Part shown: positions 5,824 through 6,155 of the stretch, one piece after another
Numbering within the stretch: the stretch's first letter is position 1
How the letters are laid out: each line of letters opens with the position of its first letter
From: DASQHW01 sp038209365
GTDB lineage: Bacteria; Actinomycetota; Acidimicrobiia; IMCC26256; PALSA-610
Reading direction: 5' to 3'
Length of the DNA stretch: 6,155 bases
NCBI GenBank assembly: GCA_038209365.1
Contig: JBBQXS010000095.1
Span: 1 to 6,155, forward strand
Position numbers and translations under genes: made by a program
Notes under the pieces: model-generated
What the model was told of the DNA's origin: nothing
Database searches by the model: none
The model's input: only the letters and a program-made list of their open reading frames with translations

Positions 5824-6116
5824 GCAAAGATCCGCGCGACATCATCATCAAGCCGGTCGTCTCCGAGAAGAGCTACGCGGCCTACGACAACAACGTCTAC
5901 ACGTTCGTCGTCGCGCCGCACGCGAACAAGATCGAGATCCGCCGCGCGATCGAGCAGCTGTTCGGCAAGCGGGTGGAGAAGGTCCACACGATCAACCGCA
6001 AGGCCAAGCGCACACGCAACCGGCAGACCGGGGCGTACAACGCGCCGGCGCGCCAGAAGCGGGCGATCGTCACCCTCGCCGCCGGCGAGGACCGCATCGA
6101 CATCTTCGGGAGCTGA
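5820..6116 (+). CDS. rplW: 50S ribosomal protein L23
   Basis: A 98-residue L23, normal family length. It sits at the exit of the ribosomal tunnel and is the docking site for trigger factor and SRP. Seen: DIIIKPVVSEKSYAAYDNN (7-25), where Glu16 of the VSEK motif matches the trigger-factor contact Glu18 of E. coli; YTFVVAPHANKIEIRRAIEQLF (27-48); VEKVHTIN (52-59); the basic extended loop KAKRTRNRQTGAYNAPARQKRA (61-82); and IDIFGS at the end. The GTG at 5820 overlaps the rplD stop (GTGA), with a GGGAGG at 5804-5809 placed 10 bases upstream as a strong ribosome site. Confidence 0.98.
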   Translation: MSKDPRDIIIKPVVSEKSYAAYDNNVYTFVVAPHANKIEIRRAIEQLFGKRVEKVHTINRKAKRTRNRQTGAYNAPARQKRAIVTLAAGEDRIDIFGS

Positions 6117-6120
6117 CGGC

Positions 6121-6155
6121 ATGCCCATCCGCAAGCGCAAGCCGACGAGTGCCGG
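6121..6155 (+). CDS. rplB: 50S ribosomal protein L2, N-terminal start (3' truncated by window)
   Basis: Eleven full codons are visible, MPIRKRKPTSAG with the last residue incomplete or at the edge, matching the conserved Met-Pro-Ile-Arg-Lys-x-Lys-Pro-Thr-Ser start of bacterial L2, a core 23S rRNA-binding protein near the peptidyl-transferase centre. The ATG is 4 bases after the rplW stop, with GGGAG at 6108-6112 serving as ribosome site inside the end of rplW. The order rplC-rplD-rplW-rplB is the standard S10 operon order, which supports the call despite the short length. Confidence 0.95.
   Translation, partial: MPIRKRKPTSA

Noticed and set aside
1..6155. CRISPR array, tRNA, rRNA, phage or insertion-sequence content.
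   Set aside because: No regularly spaced repeats, cloverleaf, rRNA motifs, transposase or terminal inverted repeats were seen on reading both strands.

Overview
The window is a high-GC bacterial chromosome segment covering the junction of the str operon (tuf end) and the S10 ribosomal-protein operon. The ribosomal proteins look actinobacterial: L3 carries an Ala-Cys-Ala-Thr-Pro stretch where E. coli has Gln-Asn-Gln-Thr-Pro, two genes start with GTG inside a GTGA overlap, and long open frames lie antisense to real genes, as expected at this GC content. I infer Actinomycetota, possibly a deep or uncultured group such as Acidimicrobiia; the finer placement is a guess.

Layout, left to right. Positions 1-141 hold the last 46 codons of tuf (EF-Tu), followed after 7 bases by rpsJ (S10, 149-475). 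A short intergenic region (476-546) contains a perfect 10-bp GC hairpin that probably ends transcription from both sides. Two large membrane-protein genes then lie on the opposite strand (4210 down to 547). They overlap by 8 bases and both look like GT-C fold, polyprenyl-phosphate-dependent glycosyltransferases or close relatives. The 291-bp divergent intergenic region (4211-4501) holds candidate promoters for both directions and a structured leader for rplC. The S10 operon resumes on the plus strand with rplC (L3), rplD (L4), rplW (L23) and the first codons of rplB (L2), tightly packed with 4-base overlaps or a 4-base gap.

The notable point is the layout. In most bacteria rpsJ is directly followed by rplC and co-transcribed with it. 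Here a 3.7-kb antisense pair of putative cell-envelope glycosyltransferase genes splits them, so rpsJ is left with the str operon and rplC-rplD-rplW-rplB need their own promoter. An extended -10 element (TGC-TAACAT, 4282-4290) and about 205 nt of leader with three hairpins fit that need. The largest hairpin is a 12-bp stem with a CUUG tetraloop and one bulged A. The two membrane proteins probably act together on a lipid-linked or surface glycan; no substrate can be read from the sequence.
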